This document shows, piece after piece, positions 51,276-60,355 of a stretch of 64,000 nucleotides of DNA (positions within the stretch are counted from its first letter, which is position 1; every line of letters starts with the position of its first letter). Below the pieces are notes generated by a model, which saw only the letters and a list, made by a program, of their open reading frames with translations, was not told the DNA's origin and searched no databases. The DNA lies in the NCBI RefSeq assembly GCF_016919445.1, contig NZ_CP070356.1, forward strand, positions 3,302,001-3,366,000, read 5' to 3'. This DNA comes from Pseudomonas sp. PDNC002. Its GTDB lineage: Bacteria; Pseudomonadota; Gammaproteobacteria; Pseudomonadales; Pseudomonadaceae. Position numbers and translations under genes: made by a program.

Positions 51276-51297
51276 GGCCCGAAGAAGGAGAGAGCAA

Positions 51298-51582
51298 GTG
51301 AGTGAGTCGTTGTCCATCCAACACGATGAAACCAGCCACCAGTTCGTAACGACTGTTGATGGTCATCGCGCCTATCTGGCCTACATGGATCTGGGCAAGC
51401 AGACGCTCGACATCTATCGCACCTTCGTACCGGACAGCCTGCGCGGCCGCGGTATCGCCGCCGCCCTTACCGAACACGCGCTGCAGTATGCCGAGCGCAA
51501 GGGCTACAGCGTCATCCCGTCGTGCTCCTATGTCGAGCGCTACCTGGAACGCCGCCAGCGTCATACCGATACCGCGCTCTGA
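51298..51582 (+). CDS. Small GNAT-type N-acetyltransferase
   Basis: A 94-residue minimal acetyltransferase of the YjdJ-like type. The acetyl-CoA loop is VPDSLRGRGIAAALTEHAL, the canonical R-G-x-G-x-A motif. Preceding strands (HRAYLAYMDLGKQTLDIYRTFV) and IPSCSYVERYLE complete the compact fold. GTG start at 51298 with AAGGAGAGAGCAA upstream, 22 bases after the previous stop, so it is likely cotranscribed with it. Confidence 0.9.
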   Translation: MSESLSIQHDETSHQFVTTVDGHRAYLAYMDLGKQTLDIYRTFVPDSLRGRGIAAALTEHALQYAERKGYSVIPSCSYVERYLERRQRHTDTAL

Positions 51583-51600
51583 TCCACGCAGAGCGGACAT

Positions 51601-51630
51601 GAAAAAGCCGGGCAATTGCCCGGCTTTTTC
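51601..51630. terminator. Bidirectional terminator between GNAT and DAHP synthase genes
   Basis: GAAAAAGCCGGGC and GCCCGGCTTTTTC are exact inverted copies around AATT, between convergent genes. Confidence 0.93.
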
Positions 51631-51646
51631 GTATCTGCCTTGAGCG

Positions 51647-52723
51647 TCAGCCGCGCTGGCGGGTAGGCAGGACGTCCTTGAGCTTGGTGTGCATGCTGCG
51701 CACGGCCTTCACCGTGGTGTCCCAGTCGATGCAGGCGTCGGTGATCGAGACGCCGTACTGCAGCTGGCACAGGTCCTTCGGGATCGGCTGGCTGCCCCAG
51801 CCCAGGTGGCTTTCCACCATCAGGCCGACGATGGAGTTGTTGCCTTCGGCGATCTGGTTGGCGACGTTGTCCATCACCAGCGGCTGCAGGGCCGGGTCCT
51901 TGTTGGAGTTGGCGTGGCTGCAGTCGACCATCACGTTCAGCGGGATCTTCGCCTTGGTCAGTTCCTGCTCGCACAGGGCGACGCTGACCGAGTCGTAGTT
52001 CGGCTTGCCGTTACCGCCGCGCAGTACCACGTGGCCGTAGGCATTGCCCTTGGTGGTGACGATGGAGACGCCGCCTTCCTGGTTGATGCCGAGGAAGCGG
52101 TGCGGGCTGGAAACCGACTGCAGGGCGTTGATCGCCACGGTCAGGCTGCCATCGGTGCCGTTCTTGAAGCCGACCGCCGAGGACAGGCCGGAGGCCATCT
52201 CGCGGTGGGTCTGGGATTCGGTGGTGCGCGCGCCAATCGCCGACCAGCTGATCAGGTCCTGCAGGTACTGCGGGGAGATCGGATCGAGCGCCTCGGTGGC
52301 GGTGGGCAGGCCCATTTCGGCGAGGTCGCGCAGCAGCTGGCGGCCGATGTGCAGACCGTCCTGGATCTTGAAGGAGTCGTCCAGGTACGGGTCGTTGATC
52401 AGGCCTTTCCAGCCTACGGTGGTGCGCGGCTTTTCGAAGTACACGCGCATCACCAGGAACAGGGTGTCGGACACTTCCGCGGCCAGGACCTTCAGGCGCT
52501 CGGCGTACTCGTGGGCGGCCTTGATGTCGTGGATCGAGCAGGGGCCGATCACCACGAACAGGCGGTGGTCCTTGCCGTCGAGGATGTCGCGGACGACCTG
52601 GCGGCCGTTGGCGACGGTGCGCAGGGCGGCGTCGGTCAGGGGGATTTCGCGCTTGAGCTGCTCCGGCGTGATCAGGGTCTCGTTGGAGGCAACGTTAAGG
52701 TCGTCGATCTGTAAATCAGCCAT
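51647..52723 (-). CDS. 3-deoxy-7-phosphoheptulonate synthase (class I)
   Basis: Condenses phosphoenolpyruvate and erythrose-4-phosphate, the entry step of aromatic biosynthesis. The 358-residue protein has VIGPCSIHD (metal Cys), VYFEKPRTTVGWKGLINDP (PEP binding), ARTTESQTHREMASGLS, VDCSHANSNKD and GLMVESHLGWGSQ (metal ligands). It is an AroF/G/H-type enzyme; which amino acid feeds back on it cannot be read reliably. The ATG at 52723 gives the family N-terminus; a TTG at 52735 is a less likely start. Synteny counterpart PA1750 (from memory). Confidence 0.96.
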   Translation of the reverse strand: MADLQIDDLNVASNETLITPEQLKREIPLTDAALRTVANGRQVVRDILDGKDHRLFVVIGPCSIHDIKAAHEYAERLKVLAAEVSDTLFLVMRVYFEKPRTTVGWKGLINDPYLDDSFKIQDGLHIGRQLLRDLAEMGLPTATEALDPISPQYLQDLISWSAIGARTTESQTHREMASGLSSAVGFKNGTDGSLTVAINALQSVSSPHRFLGINQEGGVSIVTTKGNAYGHVVLRGGNGKPNYDSVSVALCEQELTKAKIPLNVMVDCSHANSNKDPALQPLVMDNVANQIAEGNNSIVGLMVESHLGWGSQPIPKDLCQLQYGVSITDACIDWDTTVKAVRSMHTKLKDVLPTRQRG

Positions 52724-52855
52724 CGTGGTACTCAATCAGGTCACGGGTGCCGGCCGCCAGGATTCCCCGTGCGATGGGGCGCAGGCAGAAGTGTCGCTAA
52801 GGGGAACCCGAACCTTAACCGTTCCGCGGCCGCCTCGACAATGGCCCGAGGCAGG

Positions 52856-52875
52856 AAAAAGCCCGAAATACGGGC
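52856..52875 (-). terminator. Terminator after PilZ gene
   Basis: On the minus strand, GCCCG-TATTT-CGGGC is followed by five T residues, just downstream of the PilZ gene stop. Confidence 0.75.
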
Positions 52876-52903
52876 ATTCGCGCGACTTTCTGCGCCGCGT
52901 CCT

Positions 52904-53323
52904 TCAGACCGCGCAAAACAATGGGAAGTCTGCGGCGTTCTGCGCGATCCACTCCAGTGCCAGGTCCCCGATCGGCAGCTCGTCACCCTCCACGAGTGCC
53001 CGCTGGCGGCGGTAGTGCTCGATCTGGCAGACCTGCTCAATCATTCGTGCACGGAACAGCGTGTCCTCGTCGATGAAGGCAATGCCCACGCGGTAGTCGC
53101 TGTTCTGTTTGCGGCTCCAGGCGACGATCCCCGCGTAACGCGCGGCGTCACCCAGCAGGGGGATGCGCAGTTCGATGGAAGTGCCGCGGCGAAAGCCCCG
53201 CGGCGAGTTGCACGCCACGCCGCCGAGGCTGATATTGTGCAACCGCTGGCGCGGCAGGAAGGTCTGCTTGCGGATGACCAGCTCGACCGGAAGGTCGCAT
53301 GGGTGACGCAGGAACTGACGCAT
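52904..53323 (-). CDS. PilZ-domain protein
   Basis: A 139-residue protein with one PilZ domain. RHPCDLPVEL near the N-terminus has only part of the R-x-x-x-R cyclic-di-GMP signature, while HNISLGGVACNSP supplies the D/N-x-S-x-x-G motif, so c-di-GMP binding is plausible but the arginine pair is weak. The ATG at 53323 has GGAG nine bases upstream. It shares a CATG with the start of the divergent thioredoxin-like gene, so the two start codons overlap on opposite strands. Confidence 0.85.
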   Translation of the reverse strand: MRQFLRHPCDLPVELVIRKQTFLPRQRLHNISLGGVACNSPRGFRRGTSIELRIPLLGDAARYAGIVAWSRKQNSDYRVGIAFIDEDTLFRARMIEQVCQIEHYRRQRALVEGDELPIGDLALEWIAQNAADFPLFCAV

Positions 53324-53708
53324 GACGGAACGCTCCGACTGCAATCTTTATAGTGTTGGCAACCTCAGTATAGTGCCGGCGCTGGAGCTGTCCGACCTGG
53401 ACGCCGACCGCCGGCTGCTGGAGCTGCCCGGCGTGTCATTGCTAATTTTCACCAGCCCCGGCTGCTCGTCCTGTCGCTGGGCGCGGCAAGCGCTGCCGGA
53501 GTTCGGCCTGCCTGTGGATCGGCTGTGCTGGGTCGATGCCGGTCACAACGGCGGCCTGGTCGAGCGCTACGAGGTTTTCCATCTGCCTTCCCTGTTCCTG
53601 GTGCGCGACGGTCATTTTCTCGGGCCCATCCATGCGCCCCTGCGCCCCGAACCCCTGATTCATGCCCTGCGCGATGGCCTGTCGCGCCCTGCTGAGGAGT
53701 TGCCTTGA
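53322..53708 (+). CDS. Thioredoxin-like protein
   Basis: A 128-residue thioredoxin-fold protein. LLIFTSPGCSSCRWARQAL contains the C-x-x-C (Cys-Ser-Ser-Cys) redox pair and YEVFHLPSLFLVRDG the cis-Pro loop. No signal peptide, so cytoplasmic. ATG at 53322 with AGGA seven bases upstream; a GTG at codon 18 is an alternative that would avoid overlap with the divergent PilZ gene. The stop overlaps the next start (TGATG), so the gene leads an operon with the reductase that follows. Confidence 0.8.
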   Translation: MTERSDCNLYSVGNLSIVPALELSDLDADRRLLELPGVSLLIFTSPGCSSCRWARQALPEFGLPVDRLCWVDAGHNGGLVERYEVFHLPSLFLVRDGHFLGPIHAPLRPEPLIHALRDGLSRPAEELP

Positions 53709-54661
53709 TGAATTTGCGAATCGGCATCATTGGAACCGGCGCCATTGGCGGTTTCTACGGCCTGATGCTGGCCCGTGCCGGGCACGATGTGCATTTCCTG
53801 CTGCGCAGCGAATATCCCGCCGTGGTGCGCAATGGCCTGCGCCTGAACAGCCAGGTGCATGGCGCACTGAGCCTGTCTCCGGTGAATGCCTATGACGACG
53901 TCGCCAACATGCCGGCCTGCGACTGGCTGCTGGTGGGCGCGAAGACCACCAGCAACGCCGATCTCGCGCCGCTGATCGAGCGTGCCGCCGCGAAGGGCGC
54001 CAAGGTCCTGCTGCTGCAGAACGGCTTGGCCGTCGAGGACGAACTGCGCGCGCTACTGCCGGATCATCTTCACCTGCTGGGCGGACTTTGCTTCATCTGT
54101 GTGCACCGCGCCGAGCCGGGTGTCATCGAGCACCAGGCGTTCGGCGGCGTGAACATCGGCTATCACTCCGGTCCTGCCGGGGAAGCCGAGGCGCGGCAAG
54201 CCATCGTGGAGGAGGGCGCCGCCCTGTTCCGCAGTGCCGGCCTGGATTCCAACGCCATGCCCAACCTGGAACAGGCGCGTTGGCAGAAACTGGTCTGGAA
54301 CATTCCCTACAACGGTCTTTCCGTTCTGCTCGATACGGGCACCCGCGCCATCATGGACAACCCCGACAGCCGCGCGCTGGTGAGCGAGTTGATGGAAGAA
54401 GTGATCGCGGGCGCGGCTGCCTGCGGGCATTCGCTGCCGCCGGGAATCGTCGGCGCGATGCTCAGCTCCACCGACGCCATGCCGGACTACCTGCCCAGCA
54501 TGTACCATGACTTCAGCCAGTGCCGGCCGCTGGAGCTGGGCGCCATTTACGCCGCGCCACTCGACGCTGCCCGCAAGGCGGGGCGCGAGTTGCCGAAGAT
54601 CGAGGCGCTCTACCGCGCGCTGCGCTTCATCGACGCACGCAACCAGGCTCGCGGAGCCTGA
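53708..54661 (+). CDS. 2-dehydropantoate 2-reductase family protein
   Basis: A 317-residue ApbA/PanE-family NADP-dependent reductase. The cofactor motif is GIIGTGAIGGFYG (residues 7-19), LLLQNGLAVED follows, and the catalytic Lys lies in EQARWQKLVWNIPYNGLS with the conserved Asn. True PanE makes pantoate for CoA synthesis; Pseudomonas genomes carry several paralogues, so I do not assign panE. GAGGAG precedes the start by nine bases. Confidence 0.88.
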   Translation: MNLRIGIIGTGAIGGFYGLMLARAGHDVHFLLRSEYPAVVRNGLRLNSQVHGALSLSPVNAYDDVANMPACDWLLVGAKTTSNADLAPLIERAAAKGAKVLLLQNGLAVEDELRALLPDHLHLLGGLCFICVHRAEPGVIEHQAFGGVNIGYHSGPAGEAEARQAIVEEGAALFRSAGLDSNAMPNLEQARWQKLVWNIPYNGLSVLLDTGTRAIMDNPDSRALVSELMEEVIAGAAACGHSLPPGIVGAMLSSTDAMPDYLPSMYHDFSQCRPLELGAIYAAPLDAARKAGRELPKIEALYRALRFIDARNQARGA

Positions 54662-54677
54662 CACCGAGGAAACACGC

Positions 54678-55589
54678 ATGGCGAAAGGGCTGGGCGACAA
54701 GCTGGTGGTGGCGATTTCGTCGCGGGCGCTGTTCGATCTGCGCGAGAGCCATCAGGTCTATGAGAGCGAGGGTGTCGAAGCCTATCGCCAGTACCAGATT
54801 GCCCGAGAAGACCAGGTGTTGCCGCCGGGAGATGCATTCGCCCTGGTGCAGAAGCTGCTGGCCCTCAATGGCGGAACCGACAGTGCGCCGGTGGAAGTCA
54901 TCCTGGTTTCGCGCAACAGCGCGGATACCGGGCTGCGGGTGTTCAATTCCATTCAGCATTACGGCCTGGGCATTTCCCGCGCTGCCTTTGTCGGCGGGCG
55001 TAGTCCCTATCCCTACCTCAAGGCCTTCAACTGCCACCTGTTCCTTTCCACCCACATCGATGACGTGCGCAACGCGCTGGAGGCCGGCTTCGCCGCGGCG
55101 ACCATCCTGTCCGGCGGCACCCGCCGGGAGGCCAACGGCGAACTGCGCTTCGCCTTCGATGGTGACGCGGTGCTGTTCTCCGACGACTCCGAGCGGGTCT
55201 ATCAGCAGGGCGGGCTGGAGGCCTTCCAGACGCACGAGCGCGAGTCCGCCCGCGAACCCTTGGGCGGCGGCCCGTTCAAGCCTTTCCTGGCGGCGTTGAA
55301 CCGGGTGCAGCAGGCCTTCCCGCAGGAGTCCTGCCCGATCCGCACAGCGCTGGTGACCGCACGTTCCGCGCCGGCCCACGAGCGGGTGATCCGCACGCTG
55401 CGCGAGTGGGACATCCGCCTGGATGAGTCGCTGTTTCTCGGTGGCCTCGACAAGGCGGCGTTCCTCGAAGCGTTCGCCGCCGACGTGTTCTTCGACGACC
55501 AGCCGGCGCACTGCGAGAAGGCGCGCGATGTAGTAGCGACGGGCCACGTTCCCCACGGTGTGAGCAACGAGCAGAAAGTCTCCGGATAG
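54678..55589 (+). CDS. 5'-nucleotidase (PF06189-type)
   Basis: A 303-residue cytoplasmic protein of the 5'-nucleotidase family related to eukaryotic NT5C1. Conserved stretches are LVVAISSRALFDLRESHQVY, the Asp-containing FDGDAVLFSDDSERVY (HAD-type catalytic Asps), TALVTARSAPAHERVIRTLR and GGLDKAAFLEAFAADVFFDDQ. It should dephosphorylate a nucleoside monophosphate. GAGGA precedes the ATG, 16 bases after the reductase stop, so the two belong to one transcription unit. Confidence 0.9.
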   Translation: MAKGLGDKLVVAISSRALFDLRESHQVYESEGVEAYRQYQIAREDQVLPPGDAFALVQKLLALNGGTDSAPVEVILVSRNSADTGLRVFNSIQHYGLGISRAAFVGGRSPYPYLKAFNCHLFLSTHIDDVRNALEAGFAAATILSGGTRREANGELRFAFDGDAVLFSDDSERVYQQGGLEAFQTHERESAREPLGGGPFKPFLAALNRVQQAFPQESCPIRTALVTARSAPAHERVIRTLREWDIRLDESLFLGGLDKAAFLEAFAADVFFDDQPAHCEKARDVVATGHVPHGVSNEQKVSG

Positions 55590-55684
55590 CCGTCCGCCCG
55601 TGACAACCGGCCATCTCGGAGGGTTTGACGTTCTCCTGCTACGCTGCTGATAGGCCCCGCCGCGCAGGCAGTCGAGGAGGCCGC

Positions 55685-56170
55685 ATGATCAGATCGATTC
55701 TTTACGCCACCGACCTTGGCCTCTACGCCCCCTACGTACTGCAGCACGCTCTCTCGCTGGCCCGCGCCTATAACGCCGAGCTCTACGTGGTGCATGCGGT
55801 CGAGCCGCTGGGATTGTTCGCCGAGTCGGTTCTGCAGACCTACCTGGATGAAGGCACGCTCAAGGAGATGCGCACCAATGGCCTGGCCAATGTCATGGGC
55901 AGCATCGAGCAGCGAGTGATGGAAGGGTTTCGCGACGAACTGGGGGAGGCGCGGCAGGATGCCGAGTTTATTCGTTCGGTGCGCGTGGTTCAGGGTGACC
56001 CACCGATGGTGATTCTGGAGGAGGCACGGCGCCTGGCCGTGGACATCATCATCGTCGGCAGCCACAGCCATGGGGAAGGGCTGAATACACCGCTGGGGCG
56101 GACGTCGGGGCGCCTGGTGCAGTTGGCCGAGGTGCCGGTCTATCTGGTGCCGATGCTGCAGCACCGCTGA
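55685..56170 (+). CDS. Universal stress protein
   Basis: A 161-residue UspA-family protein. ILYATDLG opens the first strand, and VVQGDPPMVILEEARRLAVDIIIVGSHSHGEG with a later TSGRLVQLAEVPVYLVP give the G-x-x-x-x-(S/T) nucleotide-binding loop. It is an ATP-binding Usp type. GAGGAGGCCGC precedes the ATG at 55685. Located directly upstream of cysB, as in P. aeruginosa (PA1753, from memory). Confidence 0.92.
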   Translation: MIRSILYATDLGLYAPYVLQHALSLARAYNAELYVVHAVEPLGLFAESVLQTYLDEGTLKEMRTNGLANVMGSIEQRVMEGFRDELGEARQDAEFIRSVRVVQGDPPMVILEEARRLAVDIIIVGSHSHGEGLNTPLGRTSGRLVQLAEVPVYLVPMLQHR

Positions 56171-56267
56171 AGGGTTTGTGACGATACGTCGGGCAAGCCC
56201 GGAATTTCCGTACGGCATTAGACGAATGGCATGCAGGGCGAAAAAAAACGTCTAGTTTTATTCCTTA

Positions 56268-57311
<1,044 letters not shown>

Positions 57312-57326
57312 GTCCCGCCTCGATAC

Positions 57327-57355
57327 GAAAACGCCCGGCCATGCCGGGCGTTTTC
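57327..57355. terminator. Terminator between cysB and PAP2 gene
   Basis: GAAAACGCCCGGC and GCCGGGCGTTTTC are exact inverted copies with a three-base loop, between convergent genes. Confidence 0.93.
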
Positions 57356-57364
57356 ATTGGTGCT

Positions 57365-57994
57365 TCAGGCGCGAATCCAGCCGCGTCGGATCAGCGGGGC
57401 CAGCCAGCGCCGATAGAGTTCTTGCGCTGCCGCCGTACAACGCCCGCCCCACTGGTTCCAGGCGATCCACACCAGGGTATTGCCGATGGCAGCGACGGCA
57501 CAGCCGCCCAGCAGGTCCAGCGGAAAGTGGATGCCGAGATAGACACGCGCCAATCCCACCAGCACGCCCGTCAGCGCAATGGCTGCGCCCGGCAGGTAGA
57601 TCCCATCGCAGAGCAGGCTGATGGCGGCACCAGCGAACAGGGTCATGTGGTCGCTGGGGAACGATGCATTGGCGGCGTGGGCGAGCCACGCATGACCCAA
57701 GCCCAAGGCGAACGGACGCGGCGTGGGCCAGAGCAGGCCTATGGTCTGCGCGAGGGCCAGGCTCGCGGCCATGACGCAGAGCGCCCTGAGCAGTGCGCTG
57801 CGCCGGCCGGCATCGCCACGACACCAGAGCCACAGCATGGCCAGCGGAAGCAGGAACAAGGGGGCCGTGGCGATCAGCTGGGCGAGATGAATCATCCCCG
57901 CGGAGGTGCTTGGCGCGGCGTTGATGTGCAGGAACAGTGATTGGTTGACGGCATCCAGCAGATTGCTGGGTACCGAAGGCAAGGCGCTGGACAT
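57365..57994 (-). CDS. PAP2-family membrane phosphatase
   Basis: A 209-residue integral membrane phosphatase with about five helices. The three active-site motifs are present: the Arg-Pro pair in LWPTPRPF, SFPSDH with the first catalytic His, and RVYLGIHFPLD with the nucleophilic His. This resembles BcrC-type undecaprenyl-diphosphate phosphatases, which recycle the cell-wall carrier lipid. The Lys of the first motif is not evident (Leu-Trp-Pro-Thr), so specificity is uncertain. Confidence 0.88.
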   Translation of the reverse strand: MSSALPSVPSNLLDAVNQSLFLHINAAPSTSAGMIHLAQLIATAPLFLLPLAMLWLWCRGDAGRRSALLRALCVMAASLALAQTIGLLWPTPRPFALGLGHAWLAHAANASFPSDHMTLFAGAAISLLCDGIYLPGAAIALTGVLVGLARVYLGIHFPLDLLGGCAVAAIGNTLVWIAWNQWGGRCTAAAQELYRRWLAPLIRRGWIRA

Positions 57995-58128
57995 CTGGGG
58001 CGGCCGGGCAGGTGGATGGAGGCCGTGACAGGCCGGTGCAATGGGCAGCGTAAGCCTAGCCGCAGGCCGGTGAAGGAAGCCTTAAGGCCCGGCCTGGCAG
58101 ATGCGAGGTGTGCAAGAGGGGCAGCGCG

Positions 58129-58473
58129 TCACAAACGATCGAGATCGTCCCGCTGAGCCAGCTCCGCCAATGCCTCGCGCGAATCCAGCGGCAGTTCGCC
58201 CCGGCCTTCGAGGACTTCGTGGAGGAAGCTCATGAAGACCGTGTAGACCACCTCGCGGCCGTCGTCGTGGCGCACGACGAAGAAGGGTGCGGTATCCACG
58301 CCATATTGTGCGGCGACCAGCCAGCCGGTGCTGGCAGGGTTGCGCTCGTCGGCGACCAGGGTGCGGTCGATACGGTTCAGGTAGCCGCCCTTGACCAGGC
58401 GTTCGTGGACTTCGCGGCACTTGCGGCAATCCTGGCCGTCGGCCAGGACTTTCTTCACCAGGGTAATGCGCAT
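58129..58473 (-). CDS. Thioredoxin/glutaredoxin-like protein
   Basis: A 114-residue protein with a C-x-x-C motif (DGQDCRKCREVHERL) near the N-terminus and the strand-Pro segment YGVDTAPFFVVR, the pattern of a short thioredoxin fold. No signal peptide. It lies 85 bases downstream of the cysH stop on the same strand. APS reductase (CysH) needs thioredoxin as reductant, so a role as a partner is possible; this is inference from position only. Confidence 0.8.
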   Translation of the reverse strand: MRITLVKKVLADGQDCRKCREVHERLVKGGYLNRIDRTLVADERNPASTGWLVAAQYGVDTAPFFVVRHDDGREVVYTVFMSFLHEVLEGRGELPLDSREALAELAQRDDLDRL

Positions 58474-58558
58474 GGGATCGGCTCCGCCGCAGGCATGCAG
58501 GAGTCCGATCCTGGGCTGCGGGCTGACGTGGGATTTTCCGTCAGCCGAGGTTAAGGCC

Positions 58559-59293
58559 TCAGGCCTTGCTGATCAAATTGCCGGCGTGCAGGCCGCACTC
58601 TTTCTGCGTGGCTTCTTCCCACCACCAGCGGCCTTCGCGCTCGTGCTGGTTCGGCAGCACGGGGCGGGTGCAAGGTTCGCAGCCGATGCTGATGAAGCCG
58701 CGCTCGTGCAGGCTGTTGAAGGGGATTTCCAGCATGCGGATGTAGGCCCAGACGTCTTCGCTGCTCATGTTGGCCAGCGGATTGAACTTGACCAGCGGTT
58801 TCTCCGGGGTGGAGAAGGCGCCGTCCAGTTCGACCACGGCGACCTGGCTGCGGGTGCCGGGGCTCTGGTCCTTGCGCTGGCCGGTGGCCCAGGCGGTGAC
58901 GGTGGACAGCTTGCGCTTGAGCGGCTCGATCTTGCGGATGCCGCAGCACTCGCCATGGCCATCCTTGAAGAAGCTGAACAGGCCCTTTTCCTTGACGAAC
59001 GGTTCCAGCAGGCGCGGGTCCGGGGTCATTACTTCGATGGCCATGCCGTAATGCTCGCGGACCTGTTCGATGAAGCGGTAGGTCTCCGGGTGCAGGCGGC
59101 CGGTGTCCAGGCTGAATACCTTGACGTTCTTGTTGAGCTTCCAGGCCATGTCCACCAGCACCACGTCCTCGGCGCCGCTGAAGGAAATCCACAGGTCGTC
59201 GCCGAAGTGCTCGAAGGCGAGCTTCAGGATGTCCTGCGGGGATTTGCTGGCATAGGTCGCGGCGATTTCCGCGATATCGAACGGGAGGCTCAT
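58559..59293 (-). CDS. cysH: Adenylylsulfate (APS) reductase
   Basis: Reduces adenosine 5'-phosphosulfate to sulfite, the key step of assimilatory sulfate reduction. In the 244-residue protein the four [4Fe-4S] ligands are Cys116, Cys117 (ECCGIRK), Cys205 and Cys208 (GCEPCTR), which marks it as an APS rather than PAPS reductase; Cys233 in KECGLH is the catalytic thiol. SGAEDVVL forms the nucleotide loop. The P. aeruginosa protein is annotated with about 23 extra N-terminal residues. AGGA lies nine bases before the ATG. Confidence 0.97.
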   Translation of the reverse strand: MSLPFDIAEIAATYASKSPQDILKLAFEHFGDDLWISFSGAEDVVLVDMAWKLNKNVKVFSLDTGRLHPETYRFIEQVREHYGMAIEVMTPDPRLLEPFVKEKGLFSFFKDGHGECCGIRKIEPLKRKLSTVTAWATGQRKDQSPGTRSQVAVVELDGAFSTPEKPLVKFNPLANMSSEDVWAYIRMLEIPFNSLHERGFISIGCEPCTRPVLPNQHEREGRWWWEEATQKECGLHAGNLISKA

Positions 59294-59482
59294 CAGGCGG
59301 TATTCCTAGTTTTAATGGCGCAAGGCGCTCTGTGGGCGGGATGGTAGCAAAGAGGCGAATATGCCCCTAAATAACCATCAGGAAGGTGGACTGTGGTGTT
59401 TGGGTATAAGTGCCGCGTTGCGCCGCCCCGAGCGAGCGGCTAGAGTGCCGCCTCTCAAGTCAAACCTGCGGGGAAATCGTTC

Positions 59483-60100
59483 GTGGAAATCGCCTGTCTC
59501 GACCTGGAAGGGGTTCTGGTTCCGGAAATCTGGATCGCCTTCGCTGAAAAAACCGGTATCGAAGCGCTCAAGGCGACGACTCGCGATATCCCGGATTACG
59601 ACGTGCTGATGAAGCAGCGTTTGCGCATCCTCGACGAGCACGGCCTGAAGCTGTCCGACATCCAGGAAGTGATCGCCACCCTGAAGCCCCTGGAAGGCGC
59701 GGTGGAGTTCGTCGACTGGCTGCGCGAGCGCTTCCAGGTAGTGATCCTCTCCGACACCTTCTACGAGTTCTCCCAGCCGCTGATGCGCCAGCTCGGTTTC
59801 CCGACCCTGCTGTGCCACAAGCTGATCACCGACGAGACCGATCGCGTGGTGGATTACCAACTGCGCCAGAAGGATCCGAAGCGTCAGTCGGTCATTGCTT
59901 TCAAGAGCCTGTACTACCGTGTGATCGCCGCTGGCGATTCCTACAACGACACCACCATGCTCTCCGAAGCCCACGCCGGCATCCTGTTCCACGCGCCGGA
60001 AAACGTGATTCGCGAGTTCCCGCAATTCCCGGCCGTGCACACCTATGAGGACCTGAAGAAGGAGTTCCTCAAGGCGTCCAACCGCCAGCTCAGCCTGTAA
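59483..60100 (+). CDS. thrH: Phosphoserine phosphatase / homoserine phosphotransferase
   Basis: A 205-residue HAD enzyme of the ThrH type, which dephosphorylates phosphoserine and can transfer the phosphate to homoserine, linking serine and threonine synthesis. MEIACLDLEGVLVPEIW gives motif I (Asp7), VVILSDTFYEF motif II and IAAGDSYNDTTML motif III. GTG start at 59483 with GGGGA upstream. Divergent from cysH. Confidence 0.95.
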   Translation: MEIACLDLEGVLVPEIWIAFAEKTGIEALKATTRDIPDYDVLMKQRLRILDEHGLKLSDIQEVIATLKPLEGAVEFVDWLRERFQVVILSDTFYEFSQPLMRQLGFPTLLCHKLITDETDRVVDYQLRQKDPKRQSVIAFKSLYYRVIAAGDSYNDTTMLSEAHAGILFHAPENVIREFPQFPAVHTYEDLKKEFLKASNRQLSL

Positions 60101-60113
60101 GACCGGATGTGAC

Positions 60114-60143
60114 GAAAAAGCCCCGCAGATGCGGGGCTTTTTC
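60114..60143 (+). terminator. Intrinsic terminator after thrH
   Basis: GAAAAAGCCCCGCA and TGCGGGGCTTTTTC are exact inverted copies with a two-base loop and a T run. Confidence 0.93.
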
Positions 60144-60202
60144 TTTCCGGCTTTCGGTAGGAGCAACTGTCTTTTCCTGGAAAAATCCGTGGCCTTGTTT
60201 TC

Positions 60203-60350
60203 CCCTCACCCCAGCCCTCTCCCTCAGGGAGAGGGGGCAGATCGTGCCGGCTGACGCCATAGCTTTATCCTGCACCGTACGGTCCCCTCTCCCTGAGGGA
60301 GAGGGTGAGGGGCTCTTGATCTTTGTAGGTGCGAGCTTGCTCGCTCCTAC
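60203..60350. repeat. Mixed REP-like elements between thrH and pabB
   Basis: A CCCTCTCCC-family unit (60203-60316; CCCTCACCCCAGCCCTCTCC opposed by GGGAGAGGGTGAGG, with the CCTGCACCGTACGGT block between) is followed by a GTAGGTGCGAGC/GCTCGCTCCTAC hairpin at 60325-60350, six bases from the pabB stop. Confidence 0.85.
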
Positions 60351-60355
60351 AGGGG

